A stretch of 39,024 bases of DNA, taken from Armatimonadota bacterium. GTDB lineage: Bacteria; Armatimonadota; Fimbriimonadia; Fimbriimonadales; GBS-DC. Every line of letters starts with the position of its first letter. Positions within the stretch are counted from its first letter, which is position 1. Where the stretch lies: assembly GCA_013359125.1 (NCBI GenBank), contig JABWCR010000029.1, positions 1 through 39,024 of the forward strand, written 5' to 3'. The translations under genes and the position numbers were made by a program. Shown here piece after piece: positions 1 to 8,125 of the stretch. Below the pieces are notes generated by a model that was given only the letters and a program-made list of their open reading frames with translations, did no database searches and was not told the DNA's origin.

Positions 1-111
1 CTTGCCGCTCTCGATACCTTGACGCCGGAGGCGATCGGCATGACTCTGGATACTTCGCTGGGCTGGACGGTGCCGATGACCCGCCTGATGATGCTGCCGA
101 AAGACGTCTAG
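1..111 (+). CDS. C-terminal fragment of an unidentified protein
   Basis: Frame 1 is open from the window edge to a TAG at 109-111 and encodes 36 residues ending MLPKDV. The peptide contains LTPEAIGMTLDTSLGW but I do not recognise a family. It is called only because the frame is open across the edge. It could be a chance open frame, and the next 86 bases to the right hold nothing I can identify. Confidence 0.35.
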   Translation, partial: LAALDTLTPEAIGMTLDTSLGWTVPMTRLMMLPKDV

Positions 112-197
112 CCGGCGATCTGGGGACTCTCTGCGGCGCACACTTACTGTCCGCTTCGAACCGGAGCTTTCGTTGCGCTCAACCCCCGGCTAACCTC

Positions 198-566
198 TTA
201 AGATACTATGGAGTCGCTCTTCAGGGGCTCCTCGTGTGGCGCCAGATCCATGATGGTAGTGGGCGGTACAGGACTTGAACCTGTGTCCCCTACAATTCGC
301 GGGATCTTGAGAGCATCGAGCAGCACGGCCACGTCGTCGGCGAGGTCTGCGTAGGTGAAGTCTCGCGGGACGTCCGCCGTGCGGCTGTGGCTCTTCATTT
401 CGACGGCAATGACTTTCCGCGTCTTGGCCAGTTCGCCGATCCAGTTCGGCCCGTTCGGGGCGTCCCAGTTGTTGGTGATGGTCATGAACGCGCCGTGAAG
501 CAGCGCCACCGGTTCGCCGCTCTTTCCGAATCCCGGCTTGTCGGGGCTGTGGACTTCGTAGTACAT
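198..566 (-). pseudogene. Truncated alpha/beta hydrolase (N-terminal part only)
   Basis: The first ~90 residues match the N-terminus of small-molecule alpha/beta hydrolases: MYYEVHS, then the oxyanion-hole region LLHGAF at about residues 22-27, then [21 protein letters not shown]. The homologous part stops before the nucleophile elbow (GxSxG), so no Ser-Asp-His enzyme can be made. After LKIPR the reading frame passes through a tRNA-like 3' end (giving [10 protein letters not shown], a peptide typical of translated T arms) and ends at 198. The start is 40 bp downstream of the FMN reductase stop, so it was probably the third gene of a minus-strand operon with the two genes to its right. I read it as a gene broken by recombination at the tRNA-like sequence; an assembly chimera is the alternative. 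Confidence 0.7.
260..297 (-). other. tRNA-like 3' fragment (T arm and acceptor strand), possible attachment-site remnant
   Basis: On the minus strand a perfect 5-bp T stem (ACAGG/CCTGT) encloses the loop TTCAAGT, followed by a 7-nt acceptor 3' strand ACCGCCC and discriminator A. A GGGGAC variable segment precedes it. No matching 5' half (GGGCGGT plus D arm) is next to it; the sequence upstream is the hydrolase gene instead. The acceptor and T arm resemble tRNA-Val, but a tmRNA 3' end cannot be excluded. Such 3' fragments are what tyrosine-integrase insertions leave at the distal element junction. No CCA is encoded and no integrase is visible in the window. Confidence 0.65.
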
Positions 567-605
567 CTTGAGTCCATCGATCGGCGCGAGCGATCACGGC
601 GCTGC

Positions 606-1120
606 CTACGTTGGGCGCTCAACTTCTTCGTGTGGCAGCACAGCGAGCACGCGAACGATGAAGTCGTGAAACTCCTCCATGAACTTGCGCAGAAAAGCTT
701 CGGTCGATGGGTTCGCGACGTTGCCATCTGCGTCGATAAGGTCAGGCGCGAAGGTGATATAGGCTTCGGGCGAGTTCATCTGGGACCCGATGACGGCCGT
801 CGGCTTCCGGGCGAACGAGTTCGCACCCCAGGGTCGGCTAGCCCAGTCGATCGCATTCTTCAGGCCGCCCGGAATGGAGCGGTTGTACTCCGGCGTCACG
901 AACAGAATGGCGTGCGACCTGCTCACGGCATCCTTGAGCGACTTCGCCTCGAACGGAAAGTCGCTGTCGTAGTCGCTGCTGTACAGAGGGAGATCCTTGA
1001 TCGGGATCTCCTCGAACTCCAGCCCTTCCGGGGCCAGTTTGATCAGCGCATTTGCAAGCTTCCGGTAATGGAAGTCGAGGCCAGGCTTCCCACGAAGCAG
1101 CCCACTTTATACGTCGCCAT
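606..1120 (-). pseudogene. NADPH-dependent FMN reductase, disrupted by frameshift and internal deletion
   Basis: The flavodoxin-fold NADPH-dependent FMN reductase family is clear. The start MATYKVGCFVGSLAS at 1120 has a good GGAGG upstream; the second frame continues KLANALIKLAPEGL, then the diagnostic TPEYNRSIPG and the SRPWG segment. Near 1064-1069 one base is missing (an ATTAACC-to-ATTACC type change would restore Ile-Asn-Arg-Lys), so frame 1 hits TGA after 25 codons. A second lesion lies near 785, where AVIG runs straight into SQMNSPEAY; family members carry about 20 more residues here. The gene lies 36 bp after the ester-cyclase stop. The frameshift alone could be a sequencing error, but the internal deletion argues for real decay. 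Confidence 0.75.
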
Positions 1121-1156
1121 TGATTGTGTCCTTCCTCCAGTTCTTCCCGCGAAGGC

Positions 1157-1603
1157 TTAGTCACTGAGGCCGATCTGCTTAAGGAACGTAACAAGATCGT
1201 ACATGAGGTTCTCCTCGACGATCTGGCCCTCGTGCCACTTGGCGACCGTATAGAAGTCAACGTCGAACGACTTGCCGGTCGGGGGAATCTCCGTTCCGTC
1301 GGCCAGCTTCATCGACCCTTTCATGGCGCCGCGCATTCGGGCAACCGAGCACGTCCAGTCGCCGGAGGCGAAAAAGACGCGGTAGGGCCGGTTGTCGAGG
1401 CGTTGGTCGGGAAAAGTGTGAAAGAAGTCGATCGCCTCTTGAGCGTGGTCCTCGATGCCGACCGTGGGCTCCGTCTTTCCGGGCCAGCGGACGATAACGT
1501 CGGGCTTGTGCCGTGCCCGGAAGACCTCCAAGTCCTGGGCGTTCCAGGCGTCGTCAAGCGTCTGCATGAGCTCCATGTTTCGTTCTTCTGTGGGTGTTGC
1601 CAT
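1157..1603 (-). CDS. SnoaL-like / ester cyclase family protein
   Basis: This 148-residue protein begins MATPTEERN at 1603 with AAGGAGA 6 nt upstream; longer in-frame starts lack a ribosome site. It has the SnoaL/NTF2-like pattern: an N-terminal helix (LDDAWNAQDLEVF), the start of the cone (HKPDVIVRWPG), then FHTFPD, GDWTCSVARMRG and the C-terminal strand KWHEGQIVEENLMYDL. Many members are annotated ester cyclase or polyketide cyclase, but most have no known substrate. It looks intact and heads a former three-gene unit with the broken reductase and hydrolase. A catalytic function is inferred only from the fold; it could equally be a small-molecule binding protein. Confidence 0.8.
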   Translation of the reverse strand: MATPTEERNMELMQTLDDAWNAQDLEVFRARHKPDVIVRWPGKTEPTVGIEDHAQEAIDFFHTFPDQRLDNRPYRVFFASGDWTCSVARMRGAMKGSMKLADGTEIPPTGKSFDVDFYTVAKWHEGQIVEENLMYDLVTFLKQIGLSD

Positions 1604-2182
1604 TTGAATCTCCTTCAATCTTTGCACCGATAGGGGCGCCGATGGGGCCCGATCGGCCCGTCGGTCAGCAACCGCTTCCACTCGGTCCGATCGAAGAAGT
1701 CTGCCATGGCGCGTTTGTGATCATTGGTTCTGGAGACTCGCGGGCTTGCGCGGGCGAAAACACGGGGGTGAGCGCCGAGAACAAGTCCTGACGGCTCGGC
1801 ACGGGTAGTTTGGCCGACAGGTAGCAGAAATATCGAAAGGTACGATGTGCCGGGAATGGGATCGCATACCAAGAAAGAAGGCGGTTATTGCCGGGGTTTT
1901 CGCAATCGCTTTTCTGTTTCCGCCGTACGGCGCTAGCAAGGCCTCGATCACGATCAAGCCAGGTCCATCGGCTTTGCGAAGGTATCGCCCGTTGCAGGAT
2001 ATGGATCGAGACGCAAAGATCCAGGAGGCAGCGCGTTCCGCCATTCGATGCCTCCAGATGCAAACGTCTGCATTGGCCAGCTTCGGTCGATACCCCCGAC
2101 AAAAGAACTGCCCTGAACGGGATTTTCTCGTTTTGTAGCACAATTTTGAGTACGAATCGCGCCCTTTGAATCGCCCGCCTGG
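1604..2182. other. Intergenic stretch without a convincing gene
   Basis: Several overlapping open frames exist here on both strands, but none has a family signature, a ribosome site and a sensible start together. A 30-codon minus-strand frame ending at 1615 (MADFFDRTEWKRLLT at its start) might be the tail of a lost gene, but I cannot support it. The stretch separates the decayed left region from dnaE. Confidence 0.5.
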
Positions 2183-2188
2183 TAGAAT
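2183..2188 (+). promoter_or_regulatory. -10 box upstream of dnaE
   Basis: GG-TAGAAT lies 32 nt before the dnaE ATG. The same GGTAnAAT pattern recurs upstream of tRNA and protein genes in this window. No good -35 hexamer is visible at 16-18 nt, consistent with an extended -10 type. Confidence 0.5.
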
Positions 2189-2220
2189 CGGGGTGCGGTC
2201 GACTCGGTCGCTAACCAGCC

Positions 2221-5200
2221 ATGTCCGATCCTTTTGTCCATTTGCATCTGCATACCGAATACTCGCTCCTGGACGGCGCGGTGCGAATGTCGCAACTGGT
2301 CAAAAAGGCTGCCGATCTCGATATGCCCGCGGTCGCGATCACCGACCATGGCGTGCTCTACGGCGCTCTCGACTTTTACAATGCTTGCAAAGGTCAGGGC
2401 ATCAAACCGATCATCGGGTGCGAGCTGTACGTCGCTCCCGGCAGCCGCAAAGATCGAGAGCCCCGAACCAAGCGCGAGGACGAGCCCGGCCGCGAGCGCA
2501 ACTACTATCACCTTCTGGTGTTGGCCAAGGACGAACAGGGCTATCGAAACCTGCTGAAGCTGAGCACCATCGGTATGTTGGAGGGCTTTTACTATAAGCC
2601 TCGCGTGGACAAAGAGGTTCTTCGTCAGTACTCCAAAGGGCTGATCGCCACCAGCTCCTGTCTGGCTGGACAGATACCGCAAGCCATTTTGGACAACGAC
2701 CTGCCTCGCGCCAGAAGCCTGATCGCCGAGCATTTGGATATCTTTGGCAATGAGAACTTCTACATCGAGCTTCAGGACCATCGACTGGACGCGCAGAAGG
2801 CGGTCAATCAAGCGTTGCTGTCGTTCGCTCAGGAGTTCAAACTGCCCATCATCGCGACCAACGACGTGCACTACCTGAACGCCGAGGATGCCGAGATGCA
2901 CGGCGTGATGCTGTGCGTGCAGACCAACGACAAGATCACCAATCCGCGCCGGATGAAGTTCGACACGCAGGAGTTTTATCTCAAATCAAAGCCGGAGATG
3001 GCCGCACTGTTTGCCGATGCGCCCGAGGCGATCGTCCGTCCTTGGGAGGTCGCCCAGCGTTGCGAGTTTGAGTTCAATTTTGAACGTCGGCTGTTGCCTG
3101 CGCCCGATATCCCCGAGGGGCTGAGCGACAGCGACTATCTGGCTCGGTTAGCCAGAGCCGGCTATTCGGAGCGGTTTTCCAACGCCAGCGGTTCGGAGCG
3201 ATTGGAACACGAGTTGGACGTGATTGCTAAGACCCACTACGCGAGCTACTTCTTGATCGTTCGGGACTTTGCCCAGTTCGCCCGCGAGAAGGGCATTTAT
3301 TTTGGAGTTCGAGGATCGGCGGCGGGCAGTTTGGTGTCGTACTGCATCGGCATTACAGACATCGATCCGGTCGCCCACGATCTGACGTTCGAGCGGTTTT
3401 TGAACGTAGACCGCCTCCAGATGCCCGATATCGATATGGATTTTGAGGATGCTCGGCGCGACGAGGTGATTCAGTATGTGCGCCAAAAGTACGGCCAGGA
3501 TCACGTCGCGCAGATCGTTACGTTTGGAAGCATGGCGGCGCGCGCGGCCGTTCGGGACGCGGGCCGGGCGATGGCGATTCCTGCGCAGTTAGTGGACCGG
3601 GTCGCGCGCCTTATAAAGCTGGACAAAATCGATGAGGCCGTTAAGACAAGCCCCGAGCTTCAAGCCGAGATTGCCAAGAGCGAAGAGGCCAAGCGGCTGA
3701 TCGAGATGGCCAAACGACTGGAAGGATTGACCCGAAACAGCAGCGTTCACGCAGCAGGGGTCGTCATCTCGCGCGAGCCTTTGAGCGAGCACGTGCCGTT
3801 GGCCCGGGCCGCGGACGATAGCGTAGTCACCCAATATCACATGGGGAATCTGGAGCAGCTGGGCCTGCTCAAGATGGACTTTTTGGGTTTGGCCAATCTG
3901 AGCGTGCTGGCGCGAGCGGTCGAGAACATCAAGCGGTTTAAGGGCGAGGAGATCGACGTTCAGAAGATTCCTTTGAACGATGCCAAGACTTATGCGATGC
4001 TGGCCAAGGGGCACACGACCGGCGTGTTTCAGTTAGAAAGCGCGGGCATGAGGAAGCACATTCAAAGGCTTCAGCCGACCAGCGTCGCCGAGCTGTCGGA
4101 CATGGTCGCGCTCTACCGGCCCGGCCCCATGAAGCACATCGATGCCTATATCCGCCGCAAGCACCGCCAGGAGGAGGTTAAGTACGATCATCCTCTATTA
4201 GAGCCGATCCTCAAGGACACTTACGGGATTATCGTTTATCAAGATCATGTGTTGAAGGTCGTTCAGGCGTTGGCGGGGTTTACCTTGGGCCGGGCCGATG
4301 TCCTCCGTTATGCGATGGGCAAGAAGAAGGCGGATACGATGGCCACAATGCGGCCAGAGTTTTTTGAGGGCGCCAAGCAAAGGGGCATTAGCAAGGAGCA
4401 GGCAGCGAAACTCTTTAACGACATTGAGGATTTTGCGGGCTATGCGTTTAACAAGGCGCACGCCGTTTGTTATGCTTATTTAGCCTATCAGACGGCTTAT
4501 CTCAAGGCCAACTATCCGGTGGAGTATATGGCCGCGCTGATGGCCGTCTATCTGGACAGGAAGGAGAAGATCGCGTCGTGCATCGAGGAGTGCCGGCGGC
4601 TGGGCATTCGCGTGCTGCCGCCGGATGTGAACAAGAGCGAGAGCGGGTTTTCGGTCGAGGATGATGCGATCAGGTTTGGTCTGCAGGGGATAAAGGGGGT
4701 TGGCGAGGCGGCTGTCGAGGCTATTCTGAGGTCGCGGAAGGCGGAGGGAGCGTTTGAAGATCTGTGCGATTTGATTTCTCGAATGCGAGGAGCGAGCGGC
4801 GCGAATCGGGCGACCTTGGAGGCGTTGATCAAAGCGGGCGCGCTGGACAGTTTGCATCCCAATCGCGCTCAGACGCTGCGTTGTTTGGATTCGGCGCTGG
4901 CTTATGCCGAGCAACGAGCCAAGCAGGCAATAAGCGGGCAGGAGAACCTGTTTGGCGAGGCCGATCCGGACGCGGGATTGGGCAAGCCGGACTTTGCCGA
5001 CGGAGAAGAAGCGCCTTTGATGGAGAAGTTGGCGCTGGAGAAGGAGTATCTGGGCATCTATCTGTCGGATCATCCCTTGCGCCCTTATCGCCGCCAGCTG
5101 GCGCGGATTGCCACTTCGATCGATCTGTTGACCGAGGACGACGATAAGGTTACGATCGCAGGCATCATAACGGGCATAAGAGAGATCAATTTGACGCGAA

Positions 5201-5697
5201 AGGGCGAGGGGGATGAGCGGCCGGCGCGAATGCGGATCATGACCTTGGAGGATTTGACGGGATCGATCGAGGTTTCCGTGTCGGGCAAGATTCTGGAGGC
5301 CAGCGGCGGCTGTATCGAGAGGGAGCGAATGGTGATCGTAACGGCGCGGCCCAACAACCGGGAGTTTGGCCGACAACAGGAGCCACGGGAAGAAGAAGCG
5401 GTCGGCAGGCTGAGAGAGTTGCGGGCGGTCGAGGTGCGGCCATTCGAGCCGTCTGCGCCGGATGCGGAGGTCGAGGAGCCTGCGGGCTATGTGAACGTGA
5501 AAGTGCGTCGGGCGACCCACAGGCTGTTGCGCGAGGCGCGAGAGTCGCTCTCGCAGATGCCGGGGCAGTTGGCCGTACGGTTTCAGGTGGAGCCGATTTC
5601 GAGATGGGTGGAGACGGAACTGAGGGTCGATACGGCTGCCGTGGAGATGCTTCAAGAGAAGTTTGGCGCAGATAGGGTGGAGGTGGAAGTTAGTTAA
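2221..5697 (+). CDS. dnaE: DNA polymerase III alpha subunit (replicative polymerase)
   Basis: This 1158-residue C-family polymerase catalyses leading- and lagging-strand DNA synthesis in the replisome. The N-terminal PHP domain starts with HLHLHTEYSLLDGA (residues 7-20), keeping metal-binding His residues. The palm has the catalytic pair in PDIDMDFED (Asp403 and Asp405) and the third acid in KMDFLGL (Asp553), matching Asp401/403/555 of E. coli. The finger and helix-hairpin-helix regions follow (GYAFNKAHAVCYA, then GLQGIKGVGEAAVEAI). An OB fold (VTIAGIITGIREIN, about 977-1050) leads into the C-terminal domain. Length is normal for DnaE and there is no inserted exonuclease domain as in PolC. 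The ATG at 2221 lacks a strong Shine-Dalgarno. Its stop overlaps the convergent gene by 4 bp at a shared TTAA. Confidence 0.97.
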   Translation: MSDPFVHLHLHTEYSLLDGAVRMSQLVKKAADLDMPAVAITDHGVLYGALDFYNACKGQGIKPIIGCELYVAPGSRKDREPRTKREDEPGRERNYYHLLVLAKDEQGYRNLLKLSTIGMLEGFYYKPRVDKEVLRQYSKGLIATSSCLAGQIPQAILDNDLPRARSLIAEHLDIFGNENFYIELQDHRLDAQKAVNQALLSFAQEFKLPIIATNDVHYLNAEDAEMHGVMLCVQTNDKITNPRRMKFDTQEFYLKSKPEMAALFADAPEAIVRPWEVAQRCEFEFNFERRLLPAPDIPEGLSDSDYLARLARAGYSERFSNASGSERLEHELDVIAKTHYASYFLIVRDFAQFAREKGIYFGVRGSAAGSLVSYCIGITDIDPVAHDLTFERFLNVDRLQMPDIDMDFEDARRDEVIQYVRQKYGQDHVAQIVTFGSMAARAAVRDAGRAMAIPAQLVDRVARLIKLDKIDEAVKTSPELQAEIAKSEEAKRLIEMAKRLEGLTRNSSVHAAGVVISREPLSEHVPLARAADDSVVTQYHMGNLEQLGLLKMDFLGLANLSVLARAVENIKRFKGEEIDVQKIPLNDAKTYAMLAKGHTTGVFQLESAGMRKHIQRLQPTSVAELSDMVALYRPGPMKHIDAYIRRKHRQEEVKYDHPLLEPILKDTYGIIVYQDHVLKVVQALAGFTLGRADVLRYAMGKKKADTMATMRPEFFEGAKQRGISKEQAAKLFNDIEDFAGYAFNKAHAVCYAYLAYQTAYLKANYPVEYMAALMAVYLDRKEKIASCIEECRRLGIRVLPPDVNKSESGFSVEDDAIRFGLQGIKGVGEAAVEAILRSRKAEGAFEDLCDLISRMRGASGANRATLEALIKAGALDSLHPNRAQTLRCLDSALAYAEQRAKQAISGQENLFGEADPDAGLGKPDFADGEEAPLMEKLALEKEYLGIYLSDHPLRPYRRQLARIATSIDLLTEDDDKVTIAGIITGIREINLTRKGEGDERPARMRIMTLEDLTGSIEVSVSGKILEASGGCIERERMVIVTARPNNREFGRQQEPREEEAVGRLRELRAVEVRPFEPSAPDAEVEEPAGYVNVKVRRATHRLLREARESLSQMPGQLAVRFQVEPISRWVETELRVDTAAVEMLQEKFGADRVEVEVS

Positions 5698-7652
5698 ATC
5701 GCCCAAACCAACTTTAGGCTGATTCGGCTTTCGAAGCGTCTTGCGTTCGGGTCGCCGATGATCAGATAGGTTTCTTGTCCTGCGAAGCCCGAACTTCGAT
5801 AGGCCAGGTAGAAGTTGTAATCGCCGTCGCGGTAAACCGCCCGCCCCGTGATCGCTCGCTTAGAGTCGATTTCCCAGCCCAGAGTCAAGATGTGCTGTTC
5901 CGTACGACCGGCAAGGCTTAGAACAGAGCCGCTATAGTTCGCGTCCACCCGGCCAAACAGACGGCGATTGAAAGACGCCGAGACGAATGTGGACGGCTTG
6001 TCGTCTCTCTTGCCGGTCGATACGAACACAGACCAGCGCCGGGTGCGATCCGACGAGCGGTTGGTGTAGCCGAAGGAGCCTATGCGATCGCGCGCGCCCT
6101 CAAAGGTCGTCAGAGAAAAACCAGCGGACCAACGTTCGTCGCTACGGACAATGATGGAGCCGTCTATGCTGATCGTCTCGGTAAAGGGAGAGCCGTCCAT
6201 GCGGCGATACTTGGCCGCATAGAGCGAGGCCGTCTGCCGCGTCGTCCAACTTTGTCGAAACTCGTCCTCGTACTCTGCAAACAGATAGGAGCCTTTCTTG
6301 TCGTCAAATTCGATAAGGCCAAGCGGCGGGCGAAAGCCCTTGTCGATGCTGGTCGCTCGTGCCACAGCGAACAACTTGGGGATGGCATAGGCCAATCCGT
6401 AGCTGCTGGCTTCGGTTCGGACGCCGTTTATTGCGAGCCGACTGACCTCGGCAGCTGCGATGTAGTTTCCTTGATTCCTCTCGATTCGAAAGCCTGAGTT
6501 TTCTGCTTCGGTCGAACCGTGACGAGTTAAGTAGACATTCGCGTTTCCGTGTTGACCGAACGACAAGCCCAAATTGACGACCGCATTGTCTTCTTTCCCT
6601 TGGCCAAAGGTAACCAAACTGCCGATGGAAAAGTCTCGCCCAATGCGTCCGAACGCTTTGCCTCCCGCATCGAAGTCGCGTATGCGCTGGGAGTAGAACA
6701 TCCGCCCGATGGCGTGCTCGTCCGTCAAGTCCAAGTAATCCTCGCCTTCTTCGAAAAAAGGTCTAACGTCGTCGACAAAGCGTTCGGACCGACTGAACTG
6801 GATGCCTTCGATCTGGCCCTCGATATTGCGAAAGTCGGGATTGAGCGTTACCATCCCGATCAGGCCATTTTGCAGCGAATGCTTGACGTCCAGCCCAGCG
6901 GGCGCGCTCTCTGTGCCGCCTTTCTGTCGAAGTTCAGGCGCAAAGTAGGCCATCAGTTGGGTTGTGGCTCGAGAAGCCACTCTAGGCGGCTCCACGTTCT
7001 GCCAGATTCCCATGTACTCCGGCTTGTGCTGCGAGGTGAGGTTGCTCCAGTGAAAGACAGCCTTCGAACGATGGTGGCGTCGGATAAAGTTGATGCCCAT
7101 GTTTCGAGGAGAGGGGCCCGAGCCGCGCAGCACGATGGCCCAAGGGATGGCGAGTTCGGCGCTCCATCCGGTTTCGGTGCGAATAGCCGCCGCCTGCCAC
7201 TGTCCTCGCCATTCGCGCTTGGCAGCGGCGCCGCCGGCAATGTTCTCGCTGGTCGTTCCTAACGCATTGACCTTAAAGGTCGATATGTTATCCCATTGAC
7301 GGGTGTAGAGCGGATCGATCCAGATTCCGACCCAATCTTCGCCGTCGAACGAGGCGTTGGGCCGGATCTCTCTAGCGACGATGCCGTCCGGCTGATCGTC
7401 CAGGCATTGAAAATGGATGTAGATGGCCTTTTCGTCATAGGTGATTTTGGCGATCGTTTGGGGCTGGGCCAGGTTGCCTGTAAAGGGGTCGAAGAAGTCT
7501 TCTGCCTGGGCGGCGGTTCGCCAGCACTCGTCGTCAGGGCTGCCATCGATGATGGGGGGCTGGTCGCACTTGACGCCCGGCAAAGGCCGGCCGGACGCGA
7601 GCCCAGCGACCGAGACGAGCAGAGCGACTATCAATAACGGCAATCGAAACAC
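5694..7652 (-). CDS. Secreted DUF5916 outer-membrane protein with CBM9-like N-terminal domain
   Basis: This 652-residue protein has a signal peptide (MFRLPLLIVALLVSVAGLAS). A carbohydrate-binding-family-9-like domain follows (about 30-220: PIIDGSPDDECWRTA, YDEKAIYIHFQCLD, GWSAELAIPW). The DUF5916 region then has the hallmark NPDFRNIEGQIEGIQFS followed by RPFFEEGEDYL (about 280-320). The rest alternates polar and hydrophobic residues as expected of beta-barrel strands. Family members are outer-membrane proteins of unknown substrate, often near hydrolases or transporters. The start is a GTG at 7652; I saw no clear ribosome site. It follows the DUF1992 gene by 23 bp and is probably cotranscribed with it. 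Binding to glycans is an inference. Confidence 0.88.
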   Translation of the reverse strand: MFRLPLLIVALLVSVAGLASGRPLPGVKCDQPPIIDGSPDDECWRTAAQAEDFFDPFTGNLAQPQTIAKITYDEKAIYIHFQCLDDQPDGIVAREIRPNASFDGEDWVGIWIDPLYTRQWDNISTFKVNALGTTSENIAGGAAAKREWRGQWQAAAIRTETGWSAELAIPWAIVLRGSGPSPRNMGINFIRRHHRSKAVFHWSNLTSQHKPEYMGIWQNVEPPRVASRATTQLMAYFAPELRQKGGTESAPAGLDVKHSLQNGLIGMVTLNPDFRNIEGQIEGIQFSRSERFVDDVRPFFEEGEDYLDLTDEHAIGRMFYSQRIRDFDAGGKAFGRIGRDFSIGSLVTFGQGKEDNAVVNLGLSFGQHGNANVYLTRHGSTEAENSGFRIERNQGNYIAAAEVSRLAINGVRTEASSYGLAYAIPKLFAVARATSIDKGFRPPLGLIEFDDKKGSYLFAEYEDEFRQSWTTRQTASLYAAKYRRMDGSPFTETISIDGSIIVRSDERWSAGFSLTTFEGARDRIGSFGYTNRSSDRTRRWSVFVSTGKRDDKPSTFVSASFNRRLFGRVDANYSGSVLSLAGRTEQHILTLGWEIDSKRAITGRAVYRDGDYNFYLAYRSSGFAGQETYLIIGDPNARRFESRISLKLVWAI

Positions 7653-7675
7653 CCGGCAGGATACCTGAACAAGGG

Positions 7676-8107
7676 CTATGTGCCAAAGTGGGCGTCGAAC
7701 GCTTGGAGCTTTTCTGACACTTTGACGGGGATTTGGACATAGGCGCCTGGCGGCGAATGGTGATTGAAAGCGAGGATGAGGTCGTTGATGCGCTTAAGGG
7801 CTTGATGATACTCTTTGCGGGCATCAGCGATGTTTGCAATGCGCGCCTTTTGGCAATCGTTCCAGATTTGCTCTGCCTTTGCCCGGGCGCCGTCGATTTC
7901 GCGCTGATGTTGAACCCAGTCGGGCACGGCCCCGGCGTTTTTGAGGATTCTGAGAGCGGCTCGCCACTCTGGAGGGATCATCCAGTCGGCGTCGATTTCC
8001 ATTGGTTTGCCGTGGCCGGGCAGGTTGGCGAATTGGCCTTCCCGCACGGCCTCGTCGATCTTACGTTCGGCTATCAGGCGGATGGCTTGGCCTATGTCGC
8101 CGTTCAT
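7676..8107 (-). CDS. DUF1992 family protein
   Basis: This 143-residue protein carries the DUF1992 (DnaJ-homologue subfamily C member 28) core: AERKIDEAVREGQFANLPGHGKPM at about residues 13-36. Two charged helices follow (HQREIDGARAKAEQIW and EYHQALKRINDLILAFN). No signal peptide or membrane segment is present. The bacterial family has no settled function, and there is no J domain despite the family name. A TATAAT box sits only 6 nt before the ATG, so the mRNA is likely leaderless. The promoter lies in the gap and 3' end of the large secreted gene to its right. Confidence 0.9.
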   Translation of the reverse strand: MNGDIGQAIRLIAERKIDEAVREGQFANLPGHGKPMEIDADWMIPPEWRAALRILKNAGAVPDWVQHQREIDGARAKAEQIWNDCQKARIANIADARKEYHQALKRINDLILAFNHHSPPGAYVQIPVKVSEKLQAFDAHFGT

Positions 8108-8113
8108 AAGAGG

Positions 8114-8119
8114 ATTATA
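8114..8119 (-). promoter_or_regulatory. -10 box for leaderless DUF1992 transcript
   Basis: AG-TATAAT on the minus strand, with 6 nt between it and the ATG at 8107. This places the expected transcription start on the start codon. No Shine-Dalgarno fits in that space. No -35 consensus is seen. Confidence 0.6.
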
Positions 8120-8125
8120 CTGGAC

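Noticed and set aside
1954-2901. 315-residue minus-strand open frame
   Set aside because: It lies mostly antisense to dnaE with no ribosome site or family signature; a shadow of a GC-rich gene.
4480-5706. 408-residue minus-strand open frame
   Set aside because: Entirely antisense to dnaE; composition is that of a reverse-strand shadow.
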